Assembly: GCF_000424445.1 (NCBI RefSeq)
Contig: NZ_AUJX01000006.1
Span: forward strand, 62,001-126,000
From: Oribacterium sp. NK2B42
Lineage (GTDB): Bacteria; Bacillota; Clostridia; Lachnospirales; Lachnospiraceae
Direction of reading: 5' to 3'
DNA length: 64,000 nt
Numbering within the stretch: position 1 is the stretch's first letter; each line of letters begins with the position of its first letter. The notes beneath the pieces were generated by a model. That model searched no databases and was not told where the DNA came from. It saw nothing but the letters and a program-made list of their open reading frames with translations. A program made the translations under genes and the position numbers. Positions 36,113 through 43,572 of this stretch are shown here, in pieces.

Positions 36113-36307
36113 ATGGCGAAATTGACAAAGGAACAACAAATATCGAGGCTTGAAAAAACGGCAAAATATCATGACACAAAAGCAAGACGCGAGTGGGCCT
36201 ATGCCAAAAATGACTTAGGTGATGAGCACTACGGAAGAGCTAAGGATCACTTTAAACAAGCAAAAGAGTTAATTGAACGTGCAAAGAGACTAAAGGAGGG
36301 AGATTAA
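36113..36307 (+). CDS. Small basic coiled-coil protein
   Basis: A 64-residue protein, Lys/Arg/Glu-rich and helical (QQISRLEKTAKYHDTKARRE, KDHFKQAKELIERAKRL). ATG 36113 follows AAGAGGTTATAA. It ends 1 bp before the zinc-ribbon gene; the three genes 36113-36887 form one cassette. The function is unknown. Confidence 0.6.
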   Translation: MAKLTKEQQISRLEKTAKYHDTKARREWAYAKNDLGDEHYGRAKDHFKQAKELIERAKRLKEGD

Positions 36308-36308
36308 T

Positions 36309-36518
36309 ATGGCAGGTAAAATATGCCCCAATTGTAGCAAATTCACTTTCTTTGAAACATCAACAGGAAGAAAGTGTACTGCATGTGGGTACACAATGAT
36401 TGTTCCTGTAAATGATGGCAAAGGAGGAAAAGGTCAAAAGTGTTCTAATTGTGGTCAATACACAGTTTTTAATGGCAAATGTCGTGCTTGTGGAGCGATA
36501 TACAAAATTGAAAAGTAG
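36309..36518 (+). CDS. Double zinc-ribbon small protein
   Basis: A 69-residue protein with two zinc ribbons: CPNC with CTACG, and CSNC with CRACG. AAGGAGGGAGATTAAT precedes the ATG. Second gene of the 36.1-36.9 kb cassette. Such ribbons bind nucleic acid or protein partners; nothing more specific can be said. Confidence 0.65.
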   Translation: MAGKICPNCSKFTFFETSTGRKCTACGYTMIVPVNDGKGGKGQKCSNCGQYTVFNGKCRACGAIYKIEK

Positions 36519-36527
36519 GAGGAACGT

Positions 36528-36887
36528 ATGACAAAAGAACAAAAAAATAAATGTCATAAAATAATACATACATCTTCAGCAGCTGCAGCATCGGTAGGAC
36601 TAGGATTAGCAAATATTCCTGGTAGTGATTGTGTGCCCCTTAACGGAATACAAATCGCTATGGTTATAGGATTAGGAAAAGTGTTTGGAAAGACACTTAC
36701 AGAAGCCACTGCAACATCAGCTGTCGCAACTACTATGGCGGGTTCCGCTGGAAAATATATAGCAAATTTATTGACAGGGTGGATTCCTGGGGTGGGAAAT
36801 GCTGTTAATGGAACTATCGCATTTTCTATTACCGAATTTTTAGGTTGGACGATAGCTAAAGAATTTGATGTAGGAGGTATTCTCTAG
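36528..36887 (+). CDS. Small membrane protein with DUF697-like sequence
   Basis: A 119-residue protein made of Gly/Ala-rich amphipathic or membrane helices (SSAAAASVGLGLANIPG, IQIAMVIGLGKVFGKTL, LTGWIPGVGNAVNGTIAFSI). The layout resembles the DUF697/YcjF C-terminal domain found in some GTPases and in membrane-active effectors. GTAGGAGGAACGT precedes the ATG. With its two small partners it could form a membrane-acting system, but this is speculative. Confidence 0.6.
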   Translation: MTKEQKNKCHKIIHTSSAAAASVGLGLANIPGSDCVPLNGIQIAMVIGLGKVFGKTLTEATATSAVATTMAGSAGKYIANLLTGWIPGVGNAVNGTIAFSITEFLGWTIAKEFDVGGIL

Positions 36888-37052
36888 TACTTTTTCTGAT
36901 ATTATTTCGTGGATTATTCATGGTATATCTGTAGACAACTTTGAAGATGCAGAGGTCAATTACTATTAGTATAGAATCGGAAGATTTTATAGGAGTGATA
37001 ATATTATGATAATTAATTCTATCAACATAAAATGAATAATCTGGGGTTGGTT
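36888..37052. other. Intergenic spacer
   Basis: AT-rich spacer between the cassette and the large palindrome; no gene is seen. Confidence 0.4.
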
Positions 37053-37306
37053 GAGCCACCTGTCCGGAATTTGAAAGACACCATTCCGGCACCTGAGAGC
37101 CATCCGCCAGTAGTTTATTCCACGGTGCTCTTGACATGAGCCTCTATCACACATGATTGTTTTGCAATGCGGCAGATAGGCTCAAAGCCCTATTGCAATG
37201 GCATTTAGCCTATCATGTGTTACTCATGTAAAGAGCCTTTCGCGGAATAAACTACTGGCTCTGCACTCCCGGAAACATGGCTCTATCTTCACCGGACAGG
37301 CGGCTC
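37053..37306. repeat. 254 bp nested imperfect palindrome
   Basis: Paired arms from outside in: 37053-37067 with 37292-37306 (GAGCCACCTGTCCGG, one mismatch), 37096-37103 with 37277-37284, 37107-37121 with 37244-37258 (CCAGTAGTTTATTCC, perfect), 37127-37140 with 37223-37236, and 37175-37182 with 37207-37214. The whole can fold into one long branched hairpin as DNA or RNA. It has no ORF and is GC-richer than its surroundings. It may be a MITE-like element, a single-strand origin or a structured RNA. Confidence 0.75.
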
Positions 37307-37340
37307 CGCCGCACGAGAATATTCAATAAAATGTGAATTA

Positions 37341-37492
37341 ATGAAGAAGGAAATAGAAATACTTAAGGAACGAAAGAAGACAGCTTCAATAGGTGAAAAA
37401 TTTATTTTGGATAAAAGAATAAGAGATTAAAAAAAAGAATCAAGGAATTGGAACAAAGACAAAGTGTATTAAGTCGGTCAATACTTGCATAG
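37341..37492 (+). pseudogene. Frameshifted small coiled-coil gene
   Basis: MKKEIEILKERKKTASIGEK runs to an early stop at an A8 tract (about 37431-37438); the next frame continues KKRIKELEQRQSVLSRS to TAG 37490-37492. A slip in the A tract explains the break, either as a mutation or as programmed or polymerase slippage. The full product would be about 50 residues. Confidence 0.4.
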
Positions 37493-37524
37493 TTTAGTTA
37501 GAGACCAGATAAGAGGGTAATAAT

Positions 37525-37740
37525 ATGGGTTTATTAGAAGCTTTTTTTAATTTTATCGGAGACTCAATCAGTAATTATACTGCCAAAATTAATAAGATAA
37601 AGACTTACTACTCGAAATATTCCACAGATGAACTATTTATAATGGCAAAAGAGTTAAATGACAAGCGCAAGAAAGGGCAATGGATTGATAATGATGAATT
37701 CATGGTTATTTGCAGCATTATTAAGGAACGAAGAAAATAA
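37525..37740 (+). CDS. Small hypothetical protein
   Basis: A 71-residue basic, helical protein (MGLLEAFFNFIGDSISNYTA, then STDELFIMAKELNDKRKKGQ). Weak ribosome site (AAGAGGGTAATAAT). No family was recognised. It sits between the large palindrome and the paired 330-residue genes. Confidence 0.5.
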   Translation: MGLLEAFFNFIGDSISNYTAKINKIKTYYSKYSTDELFIMAKELNDKRKKGQWIDNDEFMVICSIIKERRK

Positions 37741-37826
37741 TCATGAGAAATACATTTTTGGCATGTAGTATCCGCTTTTAAGTTTAGATTAAAGCCTATT
37801 TATGAATTCTAAAAAGGACTTTTTTA

Positions 37827-38810
37827 ATGAATATACTTTCTTGTATAAACTCTAAAGATATTCGTGAATATTTACAGAGTTTGGATTATAAGTTCGATTC
37901 TTTGGAAGCAGCTTGGCTCATATATCAATGCCACAGATTATCTTATGAAGAGAAGAAAACGCTGTGGCAAGAGCTTGTACAGACTATGCCGGACTGCACT
38001 TTACCTCAGAGAAGCTGTGAAACAGAATCTAAAAGCCTTCATGAAAGCATCAGGCGATATATTGAAGTATTTGACAAAAAGATACAGTTATTCTTACAAA
38101 ATGAACCGGATCATAAAAACGTATACATGTACAGCTATAGGTACGGGTCTTATGAAAAGGAATGGACAGAAGATTATTATGCGATTTTTCCTTCTTTGGA
38201 ATTATGTCTTACTGATTTTCAAGAAGATTCTGAAGATGGAGATGAGGTTCTCTCATATCAAATCAAAAAACAATCTCTTGATAACCCATATCATTACATA
38301 GAGGTAACATACCGTAGTGATGGACAAATACTTGATATATATGAGAATCCCGATGAATATAATCCTATCCCGAATTTTTTCGAGGAACTCTACTTGGAAT
38401 TCCCAACACCTTTTGAAAAGGGGGATATCCTTTGGATTCCAAATTACAAAGGCGTTTTTGATCGATATTGTGACGAGCGCTTTGTATTAAAGTATTTATG
38501 TACCTGGGATTCTCCAGATGTAGATAAAACCTATCGGGATAACACTGATATGAATGGCATTGTATACATGGTGTTTCCTAATTACGGAATAGATTACGAT
38601 CACCCATATAATTATATGGATTATGAATTCTATCGTGAGCCTTTAAAACCTGAAGAGGAGTTTTTGAATGTACTCAGTAATTTCATGAAAGGAAAATTTG
38701 ACGTTGAAGTTCTTCTAAGGAGTTTTAGAAAGAAATACCTGGAACAAGTCCTAGCTAATGATACTACAATCAGTTGGTGGGATTCTTCGACACAGGTAAT
38801 TGAGAGGTAG
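37827..38810 (+). CDS. Unknown protein, paralogue A
   Basis: A 327-residue acidic, Tyr/Trp-rich soluble protein. It aligns along its whole length with the protein at 39072-40094: SKDIREYLQS, EAAWLIYQCHRLSYEEKKTL, ELVQTMPDC, FPTPFEKGDILWIP and NYMDYEFYREP have counterparts there. Proteins of this type are widespread in Lachnospiraceae without known function. The segment FPTPFEKGDILW is the best family marker. The two copies probably arose by tandem duplication. Confidence 0.6.
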   Translation: MNILSCINSKDIREYLQSLDYKFDSLEAAWLIYQCHRLSYEEKKTLWQELVQTMPDCTLPQRSCETESKSLHESIRRYIEVFDKKIQLFLQNEPDHKNVYMYSYRYGSYEKEWTEDYYAIFPSLELCLTDFQEDSEDGDEVLSYQIKKQSLDNPYHYIEVTYRSDGQILDIYENPDEYNPIPNFFEELYLEFPTPFEKGDILWIPNYKGVFDRYCDERFVLKYLCTWDSPDVDKTYRDNTDMNGIVYMVFPNYGIDYDHPYNYMDYEFYREPLKPEEEFLNVLSNFMKGKFDVEVLLRSFRKKYLEQVLANDTTISWWDSSTQVIER

Positions 38811-38841
38811 TATATATGATTTTCAAAAAAATAAGAAGATA

Positions 38842-38997
38842 ATGGAGAAGTACGATGATTATCTTGCATTTTATCCTTGGAAACTCTTTGACAAATCAGA
38901 TGGCAATGAATTTGATTTAAAGATATCGGATGAATGTTACCATGATGCCAGTAGAGAAGTTATTGATGAAATAAATAAAATCATCCAACAAGAGTAG
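38842..38997 (+). CDS. Small hypothetical ORF between the paralogues
   Basis: A 51-residue acidic frame (MEKYDDYLAFYPWKLFDKSD) starting at ATG 38842 with AGAAGAT upstream, a poor ribosome site. It may be a real small gene or a fragment. No family was recognised. Confidence 0.35.
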   Translation: MEKYDDYLAFYPWKLFDKSDGNEFDLKISDECYHDASREVIDEINKIIQQE

Positions 38998-39071
38998 GTG
39001 AATGCCGAAAAGTATTTTTATAACAGGATATACTAGAAAAGTTTAATAATCCCGAAATAAAGGAATATATT

Positions 39072-40094
39072 ATGGATGTTTTCGCACTAATCAATTCCAA
39101 AGACATACGAGAGTTCTTACAGAATCAAGATTATAAGTTCAATTCTTTGGAAGTAGCATGGCTAATATATCAGTGTCACAGACTGTCTTACGAAGAAAAA
39201 AAGCTGCTTTGGCAGGAACTCATTCAGACCATGCCAGATTGTGGACAACCACCCAAAGGATATGACATGGGATGGACGAGTCTTCATGAAAGCATCAATC
39301 TGTACATGGAGACAGTGGATCAGATGATACAGAAATTCCTGCAAGATGAACTGGTTGGGAAATATGTCTACATGTATAACTGTTACTACAGGGATGATCA
39401 GGGATATTCAGAGGGATATATGCCTGTTTATCCGACCTTAGAGAAATGTATGGATGCATTTCACAAGGAAGTAGCATATATGAATGAAGGTTCCACGAAT
39501 GAAAACGGAGAAGTTTTAAGGTATAAATTCCTTAAGCAGTCTCTCGACAATACGGATGAGTTATACGAAATGGAATACCGAGGAGACAGGCAGGTTTTGG
39601 AAATTAACGATTATCCACCGGTAGGTGTTCCGGCGCCAATGCACGGTATCTTGGATTTCTTCGATCATCTATGGTTCGATTTCCCGACTCCCTTTAAAAA
39701 AGGAGATATCCTTTGGATTCCCAAAACCGATGACAATCCGTTAAAACATAGTAACGGTGGGTTTGTTCTTAACAAAATGTCAACATGGGATACCAATGAA
39801 TTCATTAGTAAAAATGGTGATAGTGATGACATGGATGCCTCTGTGTATTTAGCAGACTCTCTCGGTGGAGTATTCCGGGAAGTTGTAGGGAATTATATGG
39901 ATTTTGAGTACTATGAAGATCCTTATAAGGTGAATGAGCAAGTTTTTTATGCTCTTAGTAGTTATTTAAAAGGAAAAATAGGAGAAGATGTCCTCTTGAG
40001 ATTATACAGAGAAAAGCTTTTGGAAGTTGCCGTAGCTGACGATATTGAAATGGCAAGCTGGGAAGATGACGGAAGATATGAGGGGTTGATATGA
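39072..40094 (+). CDS. Unknown protein, paralogue B
   Basis: A 340-residue paralogue of the protein at 37827-38810, sharing SKDIREFLQNQDYKFNSLE, the YQCHRLSYEEKK block and FPTPFKKGDILWIP. Divergence is greatest in the middle (100-200). AAAGGAATATATT precedes the ATG. It is followed by a terminator at 40138-40171, which it may share with the convergent radical SAM gene. The function is unknown. Confidence 0.6.
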   Translation: MDVFALINSKDIREFLQNQDYKFNSLEVAWLIYQCHRLSYEEKKLLWQELIQTMPDCGQPPKGYDMGWTSLHESINLYMETVDQMIQKFLQDELVGKYVYMYNCYYRDDQGYSEGYMPVYPTLEKCMDAFHKEVAYMNEGSTNENGEVLRYKFLKQSLDNTDELYEMEYRGDRQVLEINDYPPVGVPAPMHGILDFFDHLWFDFPTPFKKGDILWIPKTDDNPLKHSNGGFVLNKMSTWDTNEFISKNGDSDDMDASVYLADSLGGVFREVVGNYMDFEYYEDPYKVNEQVFYALSSYLKGKIGEDVLLRLYREKLLEVAVADDIEMASWEDDGRYEGLI

Positions 40095-40137
40095 ACACTT
40101 ATGAAGTTTATAGAACATGTAATGGTAGCTAAAATAG

Positions 40138-40171
40138 GGATCATTCGAGTGATGTCTACCTCAAATGATCC
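40138..40171. terminator. Convergent terminator hairpin
   Basis: GGATCATT (40138-40145) and AATGATCC (40164-40171) form a perfect 8 bp stem, located between convergent genes. The T-run is weak on both sides. Confidence 0.5.
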
Positions 40172-40343
40172 TTATCTAACCACGGTATTTCTTCAGTGTG
40201 TTTTATGACACATATCTTAAAGAAATGTGTTCTTGTGTGGCCAATGTGCGTAGCAGAACAGGGATATCTCAATTATCAAGATAACTGGGAGAATTCGCTC
40301 TTTTATGCGCCGGAATTAATTCTCTTCTTGGTTCTTTTTGAAA

Positions 40344-41375
40344 TTATTCATGTATTTTTTTCATCTTTTCTTTCGTGAGACACTTGAGGTATTCATTGCA
40401 ATGATTAGTATTGCCATTTTCCAATCGCAGATATGCAGGACAACCTAAGCAATATTTATTGAGTTTACAGTTTCCACATGCTGATTCTCGATATGCTTCC
40501 AGCATATTTTTTCTGTATGAGGTAATGTTGGTAAATCCTTCATATAAGCTTTTTCGGTCAAAAAACTTATATGAAGGATTTTTCGTGTTTAAACAAAATT
40601 GAAAGGCATCAATACATATCGTGTAGTGATTCATCATTGATGAGCATCTGCTTTCAAAACTAACATTATCATTTCTTGAATTATAGTATTCTTCATAATA
40701 CGAATAAGATTCAGGAAAGGAAAAAATAATATTAGCAATTTGTTCTGCCGAGAGACGCTCTGAAAGCACGCTATGATCATTATTTTCTAACACCGGTAGG
40801 ATTAGTGTTCCAAAACGATATTTAAACCCGTATTTTTGGGACATCTGAATAATAGTGTCTATATATTTCTGACTTTTTATTGTTAATGGAACTTTTAAAG
40901 TAGTATTAATACTATTATCGCTCAAGAATTCGAGGCCTTCGATTAATTTATTGTATGAACCCTTTATCCCGGTAAACTCGAAACATGATTGTTCATCAAT
41001 ACCATAGACAGAGACTTCGACTTTGTAGGGTTTATATTGTGATAGTAATTCTTGTATTTCAGAAGTAAAGTTTGTACCATTAGTGAACAAAGTTATTAGC
41101 ATTCCTGCCTGTTTTAGTGCTTTATAGATTATGGGAAAGTGAGGGTGTAAAAGAGCTTCTCCACCGCTTAGTGTGACAAGAAAAAATCCTTTATCTTTTA
41201 GGAAATCTACCACTTCCAAAGCAAGGGGTAGATCAACATACTTGGGCTTTTTATTAATAAAGCAGTGCTTGCATTTCAGATTGCAAAATTCGGTAAGATC
41301 CCAATGGACCGACAAAGGTAAATGGTACTGCTTTGTATAATCAACTATTGTGTTTAGACTAAATGTTTTGTTCAT
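40344..41375 (-). CDS. Radical SAM/SPASM peptide maturase
   Basis: A 343-residue radical S-adenosylmethionine enzyme. The [4Fe-4S] motif CxxxCxxC is CNLKCKHC (31-38), the SAM-binding GGE follows (TLSGGEALLHP), and the C-terminus has a SPASM-type cysteine cluster (CGNCKLNKYCLGC, then NHCNEYLKC). It follows a PqqD-like domain gene (overlapping 17 bp) and a short Cys-ended precursor gene, so it should install a crosslink or similar change in that peptide. I use ATG 41375; ATGs at 41387 and 41396 are also in frame. The gene contains a perfect 16 bp inverted repeat at 40533-40581. Confidence 0.85.
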   Translation of the reverse strand: MNKTFSLNTIVDYTKQYHLPLSVHWDLTEFCNLKCKHCFINKKPKYVDLPLALEVVDFLKDKGFFLVTLSGGEALLHPHFPIIYKALKQAGMLITLFTNGTNFTSEIQELLSQYKPYKVEVSVYGIDEQSCFEFTGIKGSYNKLIEGLEFLSDNSINTTLKVPLTIKSQKYIDTIIQMSQKYGFKYRFGTLILPVLENNDHSVLSERLSAEQIANIIFSFPESYSYYEEYYNSRNDNVSFESRCSSMMNHYTICIDAFQFCLNTKNPSYKFFDRKSLYEGFTNITSYRKNMLEAYRESACGNCKLNKYCLGCPAYLRLENGNTNHCNEYLKCLTKEKMKKIHE

Positions 41376-41586
41376 ATAATATCCCATTAGAAACAAGAAT
41401 CTTCAGACATTTTTCTCCAGTTTCATCCGAAATTTGTAGATCGTTTTTCCATGCGGTATAGTTACCATCATAGTTTGAAAATAGTTTTGCTAGTGCAGGA
41501 GATATCTCAACAATCCTATTATCTGGTAGATGTATCAAACAGTGCCAATTATATAATTTTCTATACGTCCAATCTTTATTTAGCAT
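41359..41586 (-). CDS. PqqD-like RiPP recognition element protein
   Basis: A 75-residue winged-helix-like protein (NWHCLIHLPDNRIVEISPAL, then a helical part ending in CLKILVSNGILYEQNI), fitting the PqqD/RRE fold that binds leader peptides and presents them to the maturase. It sits between the precursor and the radical SAM gene and overlaps the latter. The ribosome site is weak, so expression may rely on readthrough from the precursor transcript. Confidence 0.62.
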   Translation of the reverse strand: MLNKDWTYRKLYNWHCLIHLPDNRIVEISPALAKLFSNYDGNYTAWKNDLQISDETGEKCLKILVSNGILYEQNI

Positions 41587-41596
41587 AATAATTTGA

Positions 41597-41624
41597 ATAA
41601 AAAGGCAGGCTCAATAGCCTGCCT
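41597..41624 (-). terminator. Attenuator between precursor and modification genes
   Basis: On the minus strand AGGCAGGCT-ATTG-AGCCTGCCT is a perfect 9 bp stem followed by TTTTATT. Partial termination would make the precursor mRNA more abundant than the enzyme mRNA, a usual RiPP arrangement. Confidence 0.8.
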
Positions 41625-41632
41625 TGAATAAA

Positions 41633-41752
41633 TTAACAAATAGTATCTTCGTCCGTATCTCCGCCACCACCCCAGCATCCTGCTGAGAAAGGTACCACTA
41701 CTTGGTCCGAATCATCAACAACTTCAACCAACCATAAATCCGAATCTTTCAA
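41633..41752 (-). CDS. RiPP precursor peptide, 39 residues, TTG start
   Basis: The short frame starts at TTG 41752, 9 nt after AAGGAAGG, and encodes an acidic leader (MKDSDLWLVEVVDDSDQVVV) and a distinct C-terminal core PFSAGCWGGGGDTDEDTIC. The core has Cys26, Trp27, four Gly and Asp32, and a final Cys39. A promoter (41802-41829) lies upstream and an attenuator downstream, followed by the RRE-like and radical SAM genes. Possible chemistry is a Cys thioether or Trp/Asp crosslink, which cannot be decided here. I know of no named family with this core. Confidence 0.78.
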   Translation of the reverse strand: MKDSDLWLVEVVDDSDQVVVPFSAGCWGGGGDTDEDTIC

Positions 41753-41801
41753 AATATTGCACCTTCCTTTCTATAGCCTCAATAAAAACAACGCAAATAG
41801 A

Positions 41802-41829
41802 CTTATAATGAAAAATCATTTTATGTCAC
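41802..41829 (-). promoter_or_regulatory. Promoter of RiPP locus
   Basis: On the minus strand GTGACA (41829-41824), a 16 bp spacer and TATAAG (41807-41802) point at the precursor gene, giving a leader of about 43 nt. Confidence 0.6.
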
Positions 41830-41934
41830 ATTAAACACATTCTAAATCCACAACTTTATGCCGTCAATAATTATAATAAATATTTAACATAAAGATTATA
41901 TTTGTACATAGTGCATATGTTTTAACTTTGCTTG

Positions 41935-42216
41935 TTATTTAAATCGTGGTCTGGTGAGTTCTGCCCATGCGATAACATATTCAATATCAGTACCATCGCA
42001 ATCGATACCATCATCCTGAATAGAAGCAACGCACCATGTATTCATCCACCGCTTAGATTCCAGGGTTCTACGTTGTTCCAAGTAACCGATATAGAAACCG
42101 CCGTGCTTGGTTGCTATAAGGTAATTTTTGCTTGACTTATATATACCGTATTCATCGAATATTCTTAAATTGTAACACTCTGGAAGTTTTTCTCTTACAC
42201 TAATCCAATCGATCAT
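41935..42216 (-). CDS. DUF551-like protein
   Basis: A 93-residue protein starting MIDWISVREKLPE and ending VIAWAELTRPRFK, the head and tail marks of DUF551-type small proteins of phages and mobile elements. GAGGTGTACAAG precedes ATG 42216, which I prefer over an upstream start at 42243. The function is unknown. Confidence 0.7.
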   Translation of the reverse strand: MIDWISVREKLPECYNLRIFDEYGIYKSSKNYLIATKHGGFYIGYLEQRRTLESKRWMNTWCVASIQDDGIDCDGTDIEYVIAWAELTRPRFK

Positions 42217-42336
42217 CTTGTACACCTCGCTATTGTAAATCATATGATAAGATTAGAGAGAAAAACATTGCTGTTTTGGGTGACTTCTATACCAAAATGG
42301 GTAACTTAGCTAAAAAAAGGTACTGTCTAAATTGGA

Positions 42337-43572
42337 CTAGCGTACCCTCATGACGTACATCATCCGTAAAAATACATACACAGCATGTATAATCAGGAAT
42401 ACCAGGATTAAGTTGCATTTTATGAAGGTTAGGCTATCAGCAAACCATACCAACAAGGCAAGAGATACCAGGGCTACAGCAACACTCAGGGTGTCCGCAA
42501 ATGATTTTGAATAGGCTTTTCCTATGATATATAGGACGAAACCCGTTATGGCTATGATTCCAACGTATATGAGAAGAAAACCTAAACCAGCAAGTAATCC
42601 AGGAACTAGCACATCTATGATGGGATAGGGGATATGTTCCTTTAAGGACCACGCAGCCGATGCAAGATCAAAAGCATTTTCCAACAAAAAGCAGATATAG
42701 TTTCCTAAAAACTTGAATACCAAAATAAAGTCATTAGTAAATCTTTTGGAGTTGACCGCAGCCAAAGAGGTGACAAAGAGACCATAAACGATTCCACCCC
42801 TGGTCAGACCATATAGAAGTTTTACCTTTCCTTTATACAATCTTTCCAGCTCACGCATCTTATGTTCATGTGAATTATTTTGCTTCTCAACAAGTTCTTC
42901 ATAGTGTCTTTTAAGGTCATTCTTCGTACTTGCAACCTTGGATTCAGCAAGGGCATCAATTTTAGCAGATTCATCAGCTATCAACTTTTGCGCCTCACGT
43001 TCACGGGCTTTGGCAGCATCAATGGAAGATTGAAGCTCAACCCGTATTTGCTGATATTTCTTTTTAACGGCTGTAACCATGGCTGATGCTTCGTTTCTTG
43101 CGTTTTGCTCTTTTTTCAGCAATTCTTTGTTGCTCATCTCTAATCGCTCGTTCTCTTTCAAGATTAAGTCTGCGCCGCTCAGCTTCCCTATCCTGTCGTT
43201 CAGCGATACAATAGTCTCGCTTTTCTTCTGAAGCTTTTTCATGAGATTCGAGTTTTCGGATGAAAGCTTCCGTATCTTCTCTATATCCGATGTTCTCCCT
43301 TGTTTCTTCAGAGATTCCAGTTCCGGCACAATCTGATCTAGCTGAGACTGCATATCCTTTATCATGCTGGCAAGATCTAGCAGGTCTTGGGATTGCTCCC
43401 GAATTTTCTCGGATTGCTTCTGAATTATCTCCAATTGCTCTTTCATTACCGAGTCTCGTAATTTCGGACTCAAGTTCGGAATAGTAGCGTTTGAGTTCTG
43501 CATAGGCTGCAGCTCTTTCTTTATCGGCTCTGAGTATGTCGAGCCTGAGTTCATTCTGTCTCGTAAATTCAT
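42337..43572 (-). CDS. DUF6040-like coiled-coil membrane protein overlapping the relaxase gene
   Basis: A 411-residue protein: a long coiled coil (about 35-245, Lys/Glu/Ser-rich) followed by a hydrophobic domain with four or five membrane spans (about 250-411). Its start (ATG 43572 after AACAAGGAGG) lies inside the relaxase gene; the first 169 codons overlap the relaxase 3' end in another frame. Similar proteins accompany MOBP relaxases in Lachnospiraceae. A role in bringing the relaxosome to the membrane is possible. The ribosome site and continued coding beyond the overlap show that the frame is real. Confidence 0.75.
   Translation of the reverse strand: MNLRDRMNSGSTYSEPIKKELQPMQNSNATIPNLSPKLRDSVMKEQLEIIQKQSEKIREQSQDLLDLASMIKDMQSQLDQIVPELESLKKQGRTSDIEKIRKLSSENSNLMKKLQKKSETIVSLNDRIGKLSGADLILKENERLEMSNKELLKKEQNARNEASAMVTAVKKKYQQIRVELQSSIDAAKAREREAQKLIADESAKIDALAESKVASTKNDLKRHYEELVEKQNNSHEHKMRELERLYKGKVKLLYGLTRGGIVYGLFVTSLAAVNSKRFTNDFILVFKFLGNYICFLLENAFDLASAAWSLKEHIPYPIIDVLVPGLLAGLGFLLIYVGIIAITGFVLYIIGKAYSKSFADTLSVAVALVSLALLVWFADSLTFIKCNLILVFLIIHAVYVFLRMMYVMRVR

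Noticed and set aside
40196-40378. Small plus-strand ORF between paralogue B and the radical SAM gene
   Set aside because: No ribosome site, Leu/Phe-rich composition, and its end overlaps the convergent radical SAM gene.
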